Shown piece after piece: positions 8,330-17,523 of a stretch of DNA of 64,000 nt; the stretch's first letter is position 1; each line of letters starts with the position of its first letter. This DNA is from Bacteroidota bacterium (GTDB lineage: Bacteria; Bacteroidota; Ignavibacteria; Palsa-1295), in the NCBI GenBank assembly GCA_018266755.1, contig JAFDZW010000002.1, positions 62,001-126,000 of the forward strand, in the 5' to 3' direction. Made by a program: the position numbers and the translations under genes. A model generated the notes under the pieces. That model did not search any database and was not told the origin of the DNA. It saw only the letters and a list, made by a program, of their open reading frames with translations.

Positions 8330-10712
8330 CCTCGTGCTGCTGCTCATCGCCGACCCTATCATTAGCTGCGGACCCGACGAAGATCCGTACGACTACTATA
8401 CTTCGTTCTTTCAACGACGGATGGAGTCGCAGCTCGGCATGAAACCGTTCTATTACACCTCCTGCAGATTTCTCTACGACGAGCGCGACGAACTGCCGGC
8501 AGATCGGGCTACTTCCGCCGAATGGGCTGCTTATCTCGGCAAGCCGGTGACCGACAGCGAAGCGTATGCCTATGTATGCGGCTACAGCGACTCCGCGATC
8601 ACTTCGGTGTATCTGTATATGACCGGTACCTCGCACGACGTCCTGCCGGATAGCATCACGATGAACCCGGCGGCAGGAAGGATCCTTTCGACCGGTAACA
8701 TTGCAGCCGCGAAGTACCTCGCGTTTACGAGAGACGTCCAGCCATACGTAACGAACCAGATGTGGTCCTACGAACCCGTCGCACACGACAGCATGACCAT
8801 GCTCTCACTCGCACTCAAGGCAGAGAAAGCGTATACGAAAGAGAAGGACAATTTCCTGCGTACCCGCTATGCCTATCAGGCCTTACGGCTCTGCTATTAT
8901 GCCGGGTCGTACAAGCGAACCTCGGCGACCTACGCGAAGTACTTTGCATCGCGAGAACCGGCTGGTCTGATCGACATGCTTGCCCTCTCGATCAAGGCCG
9001 GAGTGTTGTATCATTCGGGACAAAAAGCCGAGGCAGCATATCTGTATAGCAAAGAGTTCGATGCGAACCCCACCGCGAAGATTTCGAACTACCTCAGCTT
9101 TGGTTGGTGCATCGACACCGCGATCGCGGAGCAGACTTACTATCAGTTCTGCAAAAACACCCGCGAGGCTGCAAACATGGCGGCGCTCTTTGCACTGCAC
9201 AATCCCGGTAATGCATTCGACGACATCAAGCGCGTCGCCGGCCTCGACCCGAGTACGCCGGCATTGGAAGTGCTTGCGATCCGTGAGGTCCATAAACTCG
9301 AGGAGGGCTATCTGTCGCCCCGGCTCGCACGTGCGAGGGGCGCGGTACAACTCTTCGTGTCATTCAATAATAGTGATGACGTCACTATGCGCAATGCGGA
9401 AGCCGAAGCAGTGGACCTCATCGGATTCTTCGAACGCCTTGCTGCCGCTCCCCATGCGTCGAACCCCGCACTGTTCGAGCTTTCGGCTGCATATATCGCT
9501 CTGATGGTCGGGCGTTCGGACCAGGCCGATCGTTTATTGAACGTGACCGCCACGATGCAACTTACTCCCGCCGAACACGATCAACTGCAGTTGACACGAT
9601 TATTGCTCGAAATCAACCGTCAAAATCGCCTCGATGCCGATTTCGAGCGCGCACTGCTTCCGTCGCTTCAGTGGCTGGAATCGAAAGCCAGGATATCGGA
9701 CGAATGGTCGCAATTTTACCGCAATATCTTCACAAGTATTCTTGCGCCACGCTATCTCGCCGAAGGAAAGCCTCAGAAGATGGTACTGTGCATTGGCCGG
9801 GCGGAACACCGGCCCTTCCCCCCTGCGATCGATAGTGATTACCGTTGGTATCCGACCCAAGCGATCGAGATCTTGCGTCATTCGCTCACCTCGTCCGAAC
9901 TTGAAACGTTGCAGTCGTTTTTGACGCAGACCGATCACACCGAGTTCGAACGCTATCTCATCGCCGCCAACGCGATCGAAGCGAGCGATGTGTTCGACTG
10001 CATCGGCACGAGTTACCTACGCACATTCAATTGGTCGAAAGCGGCGGAGTGGTTTCGTCATATCACACCGTCATACTTCCGGAAGGATGTCTTTCGAATC
10101 TATCTCGGCGCGAACTGCTTTGCCGACCCGATCGAGGATACCCACGCCGCAACCGCGCAGGATACCGTAACCTATACGAAACTCAGCTTTGCGGAGCGTA
10201 TGATCGCGCTCGAAGCGCTAACGCAGAACCCCGCCATATCGAACGCTATGAAAGCGTCAGCGTATTATTCGATGGCATGCGGCATGTACCAGATGTCGTA
10301 CTATGGCAATAGCTGGATGCTGATGGAATACGCATGGACCAGCAACGAGCCCCCGGCGCTCGATTCGCTCGCTGCTCACGAATGGCGGCGCAACTATTAC
10401 GGTGCGTTCAGAGCGGAAGAATACTTCAACAAGGCACTCGCGTTGACAGTCGATCGCAATATGCAGGCGAAGTGTCTGTTTATGGCTGCCAAGTGCAATC
10501 AGAAACAATTGCTCTTCGGCAGCGGACAATTCTATGGCACGCTCGCGGGAGTCAACAATCCTAAAGAGCAGGAGCAAATGCGGGCATTTCTGTTTAATGC
10601 GAAGTACTTCCCTCGTCTGGCTGAATCGTACTCGAACACCGAGTTCTTCCAGCAAGCACTCAATACCTGCAGCTATCTCAACGACTTCTATACAAAGACG
10701 GACCGCAAGTAG
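8289..10712 (+). CDS. Large lipoprotein with helical repeats, unknown function
   Basis: An 807-aa protein. A longer in-frame start at 8133 lies inside the upstream gene and lacks a signal peptide. The ATG at 8289 gives a clear lipoprotein signal (MSRSWIVSIAVLSSLVLLLI, then ADPIISC, Cys27). The segment right after the Cys, GPDEDPYDYYTSFF, is acidic and aromatic. The rest is rich in Ala, Leu, Tyr and Glu with repeated helical hairpins (for example AYTKEKDNFLRTRYAYQAL and AAEWFRHITPSYF), suggesting a TPR-like solenoid (inference). Overlap with the GH18-like lipoprotein gene suggests translational coupling and a shared surface complex. No enzyme motif is seen. Confidence 0.8.
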   Translation: MSRSWIVSIAVLSSLVLLLIADPIISCGPDEDPYDYYTSFFQRRMESQLGMKPFYYTSCRFLYDERDELPADRATSAEWAAYLGKPVTDSEAYAYVCGYSDSAITSVYLYMTGTSHDVLPDSITMNPAAGRILSTGNIAAAKYLAFTRDVQPYVTNQMWSYEPVAHDSMTMLSLALKAEKAYTKEKDNFLRTRYAYQALRLCYYAGSYKRTSATYAKYFASREPAGLIDMLALSIKAGVLYHSGQKAEAAYLYSKEFDANPTAKISNYLSFGWCIDTAIAEQTYYQFCKNTREAANMAALFALHNPGNAFDDIKRVAGLDPSTPALEVLAIREVHKLEEGYLSPRLARARGAVQLFVSFNNSDDVTMRNAEAEAVDLIGFFERLAAAPHASNPALFELSAAYIALMVGRSDQADRLLNVTATMQLTPAEHDQLQLTRLLLEINRQNRLDADFERALLPSLQWLESKARISDEWSQFYRNIFTSILAPRYLAEGKPQKMVLCIGRAEHRPFPPAIDSDYRWYPTQAIEILRHSLTSSELETLQSFLTQTDHTEFERYLIAANAIEASDVFDCIGTSYLRTFNWSKAAEWFRHITPSYFRKDVFRIYLGANCFADPIEDTHAATAQDTVTYTKLSFAERMIALEALTQNPAISNAMKASAYYSMACGMYQMSYYGNSWMLMEYAWTSNEPPALDSLAAHEWRRNYYGAFRAEEYFNKALALTVDRNMQAKCLFMAAKCNQKQLLFGSGQFYGTLAGVNNPKEQEQMRAFLFNAKYFPRLAESYSNTEFFQQALNTCSYLNDFYTKTDRK

Positions 10713-10756
10713 CCGTTATACAGAAGTACTAGTTATACAGAAGTAGTTTAAAACGA

Positions 10757-10790
10757 AACGAGCGCCTGTGAATGGGGCGCTCGTTCTGCG
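10757..10790. terminator. Bidirectional terminator hairpin
   Basis: Stem AACGAGCGCC (10757-10766) and GGCGCTCGTT (10776-10785), followed by CTGCGTTTG. It lies between convergent genes. Just before it (10715-10745) the 14-mer GTTATACAGAAGTA occurs twice, 17 nt apart, which looks like a small local duplication. Confidence 0.7.
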
Positions 10791-10807
10791 TTTGTGAAAA
10801 CAGATGC

Positions 10808-12940
10808 TTACTTGCTCAGGTAGATTACCGGAGTCGTTACTGCAGTACCGTTGCATCGGAGCGTGCACAGATATACACCGGACGGCAGATGCATCGAAGG
10901 TGCGTCGAAGATAACCGAATGCATGCCGGCTTCCTGTTTGCCGCTTGCCAACTGCACGACGAACTTCCCGGTAAGGTCTGTAATCGCAAGTTCGACCTCG
11001 GAAGCCGCTGCAATTTCATAGCGAACTGTCGTGGATGCAACGAACGGATTCGGATAATTCTCGACGGACAACGTCGGCTGAGCGGCCTGTGAACGCGGCG
11101 CATCGTTTACCCCCTTCGGAGCCGGACTGCGGTAGAGGCCGGAGCCTGCAGTCGCAACGTAGATCACCCCGTACTTCGGGTCTTGGATCATTCCGATCGG
11201 CGCAGTCGCGAATGGAAACTGCTGTTGCTTCCATGTGAAGCCGTCGGCGCTATAGACAAGATCGGTTGTTGTCGTTGCGTAATATCCCCCGCCGCCGTGT
11301 GCAGCGACGAGCCCGGTCCCTCGGATAATCGATGCATTGATCTGTTGCCAGTTCTTCCCCGAATCGCTCGACGCAAAGATACCAGCCCCATTTGCAGCGA
11401 AGGTCACACCGCCGATCGATGTGATTGCCGTAACGTTTGCGGGCGAACTTGTTCCGGACTGCCAGGTATCGCCATTATTGACAGTGGAATACACCCCGCT
11501 TGCACAAACTGCAAACACAACCCCAACCGAGCTCGATACGAGTTTCGTGACCGTATCGGTAGGAACGCCGCTGCGTTTGATCGCCCAGGTGCTGCCTCCA
11601 TTCGTGCTCCGATAAATCGTACCGTTGAACCCCGCCGCGAAGACGTCGCCGGAAGGCGTACAACACGACGCAAGCATATATGGCTTGTTCGTGCCCGGCA
11701 TGTTCGGCGCCTGATTCGTCCAATGCTGTCCTTTATCGGTCGACTGCATTAGGCCGAGCCCATAGATCGTTGCATATAGGTCGCCGTTCGGGCAGGCACA
11801 GATCGAACTGATATTGTGTGTTACGAGCGCCGGATCGCTAATGATGTTCCAGGTATCGCCGAAGTCGTTGGAAACATAGAGGCCGTTGGTATCCGCAACG
11901 GCAAATAGACGCCCATCACGGTCGGCGACGAACGCCGGTACAGCAGCCGAGATGATCCCTTTTGCCGACGGAGCCCAATTCTGTCCGTTATCCATCGAAC
12001 GGAACAGACTGTTATTCGCCATACCGTCGAGAAAGTATGCATCGCTGCCGCCGATCAGGAGGGCATTATGATCGTCGGAGGTTGCGGCACGAACGTTGGA
12101 CCACGAGCCGCCTGTGGTCATCCACAACGCACCTGCCGAGCTAAGCAACACTCCGGATCCGGCATCGTCGGTCGCAATCTCTCCGCCACCGGTCACAGTC
12201 AATCCGTTGCTGCCCGCGATGTTCTGCCAGTTCGCACCGTCGTCGCCCGATACGAACACGCCTGTCTGGCCGCTCACGTAGATCTTGCCATCGTATGCAA
12301 CAGCACATCCACCAATGGTCTGAGGCAGAATGCCATCACCGACGACGGTCCACGAGTTGCCCTGATCGGTCGAACGCGCAAGCCCGCCCCCTTGCGCGAT
12401 CGCATACACCGATCCATTCGGTGCTGCGACTACGCGCACGATCGGATACAGATCGTTCACTCCGGGTTCGCGAGGCAGGCCATTCGAATGGGCATTCCAG
12501 CTTGATCCGTCATCAGTCGAAACATACACACCGGCGCCGAAGGAACCGGCAAAGATCGTACCGGCGGAATTGACGGCGATACCGAAGAGATTCGTTGCCG
12601 AAAGACTTGTTACGCGCGTCCAGGTCGCGCCCTGATCCGTCGAGGTACTCAGGCCCGATGCATCCATGCAATACGCCTTCGACCCCGTCGGATCGACAGC
12701 AAGCGTCCCTTTCGTCGAAATGTCGAACTGCTGCACAGATGGCGACCACGTCGCCCCCTGATCGCTCGATCGGAATACCTTCTTTGAAGTCGCAACGAGC
12801 ACGACGTTATTCTTGAGTTTCGCGAACGACCATATCTGGTTGGTGCCAGGCCCGGCCGTCTGAGTAAATGTGACCTGCGCGGATACTGCGATCGGAAGAA
12901 AGAGACTCAGCAGCGCAAGGAGCGATCGATTATGATTCAT
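10808..12940 (-). CDS. Secreted Asp-box beta-propeller protein with T9SS domain
   Basis: A 710-aa exported protein. The signal peptide (about 1-22) ends AVSAQ. Residues 25-600 carry about twelve Asp-box (BNR) motifs of the form S-x-D-x-G-x-x-W, for example SSDQGATW, STDDGSSW, SGDDGANW, SNDFGDTW and STNGGSTW. Such repeats build sortilin or xyloglucanase-like beta-propellers; twelve suggests one large or two tandem propellers. A T9SS type A domain ends the protein (SVENYPNPFVASTTVRYEI, then ITDLTGKFV, then LPSGVYLCTL, ending PVIYLSK). It is probably surface exposed. Whether it is an enzyme or a binding scaffold cannot be told from the motifs. Confidence 0.9.
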   Translation of the reverse strand: MNHNRSLLALLSLFLPIAVSAQVTFTQTAGPGTNQIWSFAKLKNNVVLVATSKKVFRSSDQGATWSPSVQQFDISTKGTLAVDPTGSKAYCMDASGLSTSTDQGATWTRVTSLSATNLFGIAVNSAGTIFAGSFGAGVYVSTDDGSSWNAHSNGLPREPGVNDLYPIVRVVAAPNGSVYAIAQGGGLARSTDQGNSWTVVGDGILPQTIGGCAVAYDGKIYVSGQTGVFVSGDDGANWQNIAGSNGLTVTGGGEIATDDAGSGVLLSSAGALWMTTGGSWSNVRAATSDDHNALLIGGSDAYFLDGMANNSLFRSMDNGQNWAPSAKGIISAAVPAFVADRDGRLFAVADTNGLYVSNDFGDTWNIISDPALVTHNISSICACPNGDLYATIYGLGLMQSTDKGQHWTNQAPNMPGTNKPYMLASCCTPSGDVFAAGFNGTIYRSTNGGSTWAIKRSGVPTDTVTKLVSSSVGVVFAVCASGVYSTVNNGDTWQSGTSSPANVTAITSIGGVTFAANGAGIFASSDSGKNWQQINASIIRGTGLVAAHGGGGYYATTTTDLVYSADGFTWKQQQFPFATAPIGMIQDPKYGVIYVATAGSGLYRSPAPKGVNDAPRSQAAQPTLSVENYPNPFVASTTVRYEIAAASEVELAITDLTGKFVVQLASGKQEAGMHSVIFDAPSMHLPSGVYLCTLRCNGTAVTTPVIYLSK

Positions 12941-13796
12941 AGTGATGAAGTATGATGAAGTCGAGAAGAGAATCGGGGTAATTACAACACACGGGGGAAC
13001 GCATAGTTACGCGGATGCACGCAACAGCAGTACTCGAAGATACGATAACAAAGACGTATCGCTGCGATAATTTCAGGATTAATCAGATACGATAATTTTG
13101 CAGTCGATTTCCTGCACTTCCATGTCAGCCAATACTGCCCGTTTCGTATTTATTGTCGGCGTGATCGCCTGGATCATTCGTCTGCTGTCGTAAAATCGGT
13201 ATCCGGCACAGGTTATCCTCCTGCCTATCTGTACACGAGCATATTTGTTGTTGTCTCCAAATTGTGGCGGAAAGCGCCCATAATTAGTTACGACTTTCCA
13301 CAATTACCCATAGTCATAAAAGCGATATTTCTTAGTTATTTGATGCGCCATTAAGCCATTGAATAATAATATCTTACAGCCTCGTCGAAAAATAATAAAC
13401 TTTCAATTTGCGCAGCCAAAAGTGGTTGATTATATTTGATATAGTATTGCTATTGCCCCTTCACTCAATGCCATGAGAAGTGCTTCGTGAATTCATTCAC
13501 GAGCGTTGTTGAGATTGCCGTACAAAGTATCGTAGAAGTACAGCCTTCGACGAAGTTCGCCGAGGTAATAATTAATGTGCCGCTTCGCTATTTCAATATA
13601 GCGACCGACGCAATTGCAGCAGAAGCACTCGTTATCGAATGCAGATGACCATATGAGATCCGATGGCTCAGGACTGAGCACCGTGCGTAATCGGTGCCCA
13701 CAGAGTGCGGATACGTATTGTATTTGATTGCCTGCGCTTGCTACGGGAGGGGGTGCGATCTGCACCCGATTCGATTGTTCAAAACCCATACTACAA
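12941..13796. other. Long AT-rich intergenic region, no supported gene
   Basis: 856 nt between divergent surface-protein genes, clearly richer in A+T than the flanks, especially 13300-13440. Short minus-strand frames at 13079-13303 and 13493-13828 have no recognisable content and no good ribosome-binding site. The region holds a promoter-like site (13407-13438), a palindrome TCGTGAAT/ATTCACGA (13485-13502), a GCACCG/CGGTGC hairpin near 13679-13697 and a GGGTGC/GCACCC hairpin about 30 nt before the ATG at 13797. It probably holds control elements for both flanking genes. Confidence 0.6.
13407..13438 (+). promoter_or_regulatory. Bacteroidota-type promoter (TTTG-N20-TATATTTG)
   Basis: TTTG at 13407-13410 and TATATTTG at 13431-13438, separated by 20 nt, match the Bacteroidota sigma-A consensus (TTTG, 19-21 nt, TAnnTTTG) exactly. 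Transcription would start near 13445 and give a leader of about 350 nt before the surface protein gene at 13797. Confidence 0.5.
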
Positions 13797-16682
13797 ATGA
13801 AACAGGTATCTTCATTCCTTACCGCCATGGCGTGCGCCCTCTTCGCTGTGGCTAGTGCCCAAGCACAGGCACCGCGAACCCTAAGCTATCAGGGTGTCCT
13901 GACCGATCCCTCCGGCAGGCCTCTTAGCGGCGACCACCGGCTGACCGTTCGCATCTACGATGCTGCGACCGGCGGACACATCCTACACAGCGAGTCGTTC
14001 CTGACGTCGATGAACTCCGGACTCTTCAATGTCATCCTCGGAGAGCAGAAGGCCATCAGCTCGACAATGCAGTTCGAGAGCCCATACTGGGTCGGTGTCT
14101 CGGTCGATGAGAGCGGCGAATTCAACCCGCGCACAAAGCTGACATCTGTCCCCTTCGCTATGCATGCCGATGCCGCGGCGAGCCTCTCGCCAGGTGCGAC
14201 CGGAGCCGTAACGGGAATCAACGGGAAGTCCGGCGATCTGCAGATCAAAGCAGGCGACGGCGTCAATATCGAGCAGGTCGAGAATACGATCACCATTTCA
14301 GCCGTCAACCCGACGATTCTTCGCGGGTCGAGTCCGCAGCAAACCTTTGTCAATTCCTTAGCGGGTACTGCTAATCAGGTATATGTCAATGGTGGCACTG
14401 CTGCACTGACCGGTAATATTACGCTCACGCTGCCGCAAAGCATTGCGACGAGTTCGTCGCCGTCGTTCAGCGGCATGACGCTTTCCGGGTTGTCGTCGGC
14501 AGGCGTGGTGCACAATAGCGCTTCGGGTGCGCTTTCGACGTCGCTGATCGTCAATGCAGATGTCTCGTCCAGCGCGGCGATCGCCGATACGAAACTTGCA
14601 ACGATCAGTACGAGCGGTAAGGTCTCGAATTCCGCTACCACAGCAACGTCCGCGAACACCGCAAACGCCATCGTCGCACGCGACGCCAATGGCGACTTCT
14701 CTGCACACACCGTGACTGCGAACCTCGCAGGGAATGTCACCGGCAATCTTACGGGCAATGTCAACGGCAACGTGACGGGTAACCTTAGTGGTAACGTAAC
14801 TGGCAATGTGGTCGGTGATCTCGTTGGAAATGTCACCGGCGATCTGACTGGCAACGTGACTGGAAATGTCAGCGGTACAGCGTCGAATGTGACCAGAGTC
14901 GTAACCGAACGGCACGGTGGTACGAACCAGCGATCGTACGCGGCAGGCGACATGCTTTATGCTTCCGGCGTAAATACGCTTGCGAAGCTTGGTATTGGTA
15001 CCAACGGGACGGTTCTCACGTCGAGCGCCAGCGGACTTCCCGCCTGGGCACCGCTTCCGATTGTCGCGCCTGTTGCGGCATCCTACCTCGTGATCTCAAA
15101 CGACGCAACGCTGACGAACGAGCGTGCACTCGTCGTCGGCGCAGGGTTATCGCTCGCTGACGGCGGCGCAAACGGCTCGGCGATCATCTCGAACACCGGT
15201 GTTCTTTCCGTGACCGGTACGACGAATCAAGTGAATGTGAGCGGTTCGAGTGGTAACGTTACCTTCGGCCTGCCGCAGGATATTCACACCGGTGCCTCAC
15301 CGACATTCATCGGCATGACACTCAGCGGACTTGCCGCATCGAGCACTGCAACAGACGTTGTGGTCTCGAACGGTGGTCAGCTCGCGACACGTACGGTCTC
15401 TTCGTTTAACGATACGTACTGGGCTCGCAGCGGGAATGCCGGCACGGCAGTCGGTACCGATTACATTGGTACAAACGACAATCAGGCTCTCGATCTTCGC
15501 GTCAACGCTGCATCGTCGGTGCGACTCGGGACCAACGGCTCGTTGCAGCGCGATGCCTCTGGCGATCCGCGAGGTCAGGATGCAAACGACTTGCAACGCA
15601 CACGCAGCTCGTCGGATCAGGTTGCGTCCGGCATGAATGCCGCAATCGGCGGCGGCGACGGCAATACCGCAAGCGGCATCTATTCCCACGTTGGCGGCGG
15701 TCAGTTCAACATCGCGAATTTCGATTATACATCGGTCGGCGGCGGCTATCTCAACCAATCGACGAACTTCTACTCGGCAATCTCCGGCGGCTTCATGAAC
15801 ACCAGCTCGAACTACTTCAGCTTCGTCGGCGGTGGTCAGAGCAATGTTGCCAGTGGATACAGCAGTGCGATTGCCGGTGGGTACAATAACCATGCTGCTT
15901 CGGATTACACAACCATACCCGGTGGATACAACAACTTTGCGACCGTCAACTACGGCACCGTCGGCGGCGGGTTCTTCAACCGCGGCCTTGCCGACTATGT
16001 GACGATCGGCGGCGGATATAATAACGAGACGGACAACAGCTACACAACGATCGGCGGCGGAAACTCGAATTCGACAAGCGGCTTGTCATCGGTGGTCAGC
16101 GGCGGTAATTCGAACCAGGCGAATGGCGACTACTCGCATGTCGGCGGGGGCAGCAGCAATAATGCTTCCGGTTACGGTTCTGTTATTCCGGGCGGCGTTG
16201 CAAATATCACGTCTCCAACCGCGGCGTTCTCTTCGACAAACGGCCTCGCATCGTACGCAACCAACTACGGACAACATGTGCAAGCTTCCGGTGCATTTGT
16301 TGCGATCGGCGACGCGCAGTCGTCTGTATTTGTCGAGCGTGGCACCACATTGAGCACGGCGCCGGTGAACCTTACACTCGACGGCGGTACCACCGAGCTT
16401 AACGTCCAGCCGAATATGACGATGGCATTCCACATCCTCATTGCAGCGCGCGACGTCTCGGGTAATTCTGCGACTTTCACCGTCGAAGGCAACGCCGCTA
16501 ATAACGGTGGTGTCGTGAGCATCAGCGGCGTATCGACCAACACCTACGTCAATGGTTTTACGACAGGCAGCGTCAATATCGGCGCAACCGGTTCGACGAT
16601 TAATATCACCGTATCCGATTCCAATGGTTCGGCTCCGGTGCGCTGGGTCGCTCGCGTGACCACGGCAGAAGTTTCGTTCTAA
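13797..16682 (+). CDS. Large surface protein with YadA-head-like and GNVT repeats
   Basis: A 961-aa exported protein. The start at 13797 gives a signal peptide ending AVASAQAQA (about residue 25). Residues 26-145 form an N-terminal domain opening RTLSYQGVLTDPSGRPLSG, common at the start of FCB surface proteins. At about 310-365 a four-residue repeat (GNVT, GNLT, GNVS and variants) runs for about 13 units. At about 615-800 there are repeats of about 14 residues built on SxVGGGxxNxA, for example YSHVGGGQFNIA and YSSAIAGGYNNHA, which resemble the left-handed beta-roll of YadA/Hia trimeric autotransporter heads. The C-terminus (VRWVARVTTAEVSF) is neither a T9SS domain nor a YadA barrel. Anchoring is unexplained. 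Confidence 0.82.
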   Translation: MKQVSSFLTAMACALFAVASAQAQAPRTLSYQGVLTDPSGRPLSGDHRLTVRIYDAATGGHILHSESFLTSMNSGLFNVILGEQKAISSTMQFESPYWVGVSVDESGEFNPRTKLTSVPFAMHADAAASLSPGATGAVTGINGKSGDLQIKAGDGVNIEQVENTITISAVNPTILRGSSPQQTFVNSLAGTANQVYVNGGTAALTGNITLTLPQSIATSSSPSFSGMTLSGLSSAGVVHNSASGALSTSLIVNADVSSSAAIADTKLATISTSGKVSNSATTATSANTANAIVARDANGDFSAHTVTANLAGNVTGNLTGNVNGNVTGNLSGNVTGNVVGDLVGNVTGDLTGNVTGNVSGTASNVTRVVTERHGGTNQRSYAAGDMLYASGVNTLAKLGIGTNGTVLTSSASGLPAWAPLPIVAPVAASYLVISNDATLTNERALVVGAGLSLADGGANGSAIISNTGVLSVTGTTNQVNVSGSSGNVTFGLPQDIHTGASPTFIGMTLSGLAASSTATDVVVSNGGQLATRTVSSFNDTYWARSGNAGTAVGTDYIGTNDNQALDLRVNAASSVRLGTNGSLQRDASGDPRGQDANDLQRTRSSSDQVASGMNAAIGGGDGNTASGIYSHVGGGQFNIANFDYTSVGGGYLNQSTNFYSAISGGFMNTSSNYFSFVGGGQSNVASGYSSAIAGGYNNHAASDYTTIPGGYNNFATVNYGTVGGGFFNRGLADYVTIGGGYNNETDNSYTTIGGGNSNSTSGLSSVVSGGNSNQANGDYSHVGGGSSNNASGYGSVIPGGVANITSPTAAFSSTNGLASYATNYGQHVQASGAFVAIGDAQSSVFVERGTTLSTAPVNLTLDGGTTELNVQPNMTMAFHILIAARDVSGNSATFTVEGNAANNGGVVSISGVSTNTYVNGFTTGSVNIGATGSTINITVSDSNGSAPVRWVARVTTAEVSF

Positions 16683-16728
16683 ATCATATCAGAGAGAGAG
16701 TTCACAAGAACGAACGGTTTGAAACAAA

Positions 16729-16763
16729 CAAGGGCGATGAAGTCGGTGACTTCATCGCCCTTG
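16729..16763. terminator. Bidirectional terminator hairpin
   Basis: A near-perfect 16-bp stem (CAAGGGCGATGAAGTC / GACTTCATCGCCCTTG) with a GGT loop, placed between convergent genes. It can end transcripts from both the surface protein gene and the amidotransferase operon. Confidence 0.85.
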
Positions 16764-16800
16764 TTACATCCGGCAACGACCTTGCCGAATATCATTCCAC

Positions 16801-17523
16801 TCACATTCGGTGAGCGAGCAGCGCATGCATAGCCGTCTCGGAAACGAACTGCTCGAAGAGTTCTCCGGCAAGCGGCTCGTCGAAGTCCATCCGCTCGGGA
16901 TGCCATTGAACGGCCAGAAAAAACGGTTTATGCTCTTTATCGTCCCATTCGATCGCCTCGACGACACCATCCGCTTCCGAGCGTGCGCTGATCTTCATCC
17001 CCGGCGCCGGCGTCTCGATCGCCTGATGATGGGCGCTCGTCACTTCGCTCGTCGTTCGACGTGTCAGTCGCTTGAGCAGCGTCCCAGGTTCTACATGGAC
17101 TTCATGACGACGGTCGGCAGCGTCGATCTTGGAATGCGGGAGATATCCTGCACTCGGAAGATCGGCAATCAGCGTACCGCCATAGTGGACGTTGAGCATC
17201 TGCAGTCCGCGACAAATACCGAAGATCGGCAAACGGCGTTCGTCGGCACGCTGCGCAAACGCGAATTCGTTTCGGTCGCGGACTTCGTCGATATCTTCAC
17301 ACTGCGCACGAGCCGCTTCGTTGTGGTAACGAATCGGATCGACGTCTGCCCCGCCGGTAAAGACGATGCCATCGACACGTTCGATCGCATCGGGATGCTC
17401 CGAGAGATCGATCACCTCCAGTTCGTGTCCCAGCGTTGCAGCCGCACTCATGAGCGAGGATGTATACCGCTGGTATTTACTCGTCGATGCCGGAGCGTAA
17501 CTCAGGCCGATGGATATCTTCAT
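16801..17523 (-). CDS. Class-I glutamine amidotransferase, PuuD-like (peptidase C26)
   Basis: A 240-aa protein of the gamma-glutamyl-gamma-aminobutyrate hydrolase family. The nucleophile Cys is in IFGICRGLQMLNV, and the His and Glu of the triad are in AVQWHPERMD. GIVFTGGADVDPIRY matches the substrate-side glycine motif. Family knowledge: these cytoplasmic enzymes hydrolyse gamma-glutamyl bonds in polyamine or amino acid breakdown. Its start overlaps the lpxK stop by 1 nt (TGATG), so it is translated from the lipid A operon mRNA, although no lipid role is known for the family. The exact substrate is undetermined. Confidence 0.9.
   Translation of the reverse strand: MKISIGLSYAPASTSKYQRYTSSLMSAAATLGHELEVIDLSEHPDAIERVDGIVFTGGADVDPIRYHNEAARAQCEDIDEVRDRNEFAFAQRADERRLPIFGICRGLQMLNVHYGGTLIADLPSAGYLPHSKIDAADRRHEVHVEPGTLLKRLTRRTTSEVTSAHHQAIETPAPGMKISARSEADGVVEAIEWDDKEHKPFFLAVQWHPERMDFDEPLAGELFEQFVSETAMHALLAHRM

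Noticed and set aside
13493-13828. 111-codon minus-strand frame before the surface protein gene
   Set aside because: No known domain or signal, a poor start, and overlap with the signal peptide of the recognised gene.
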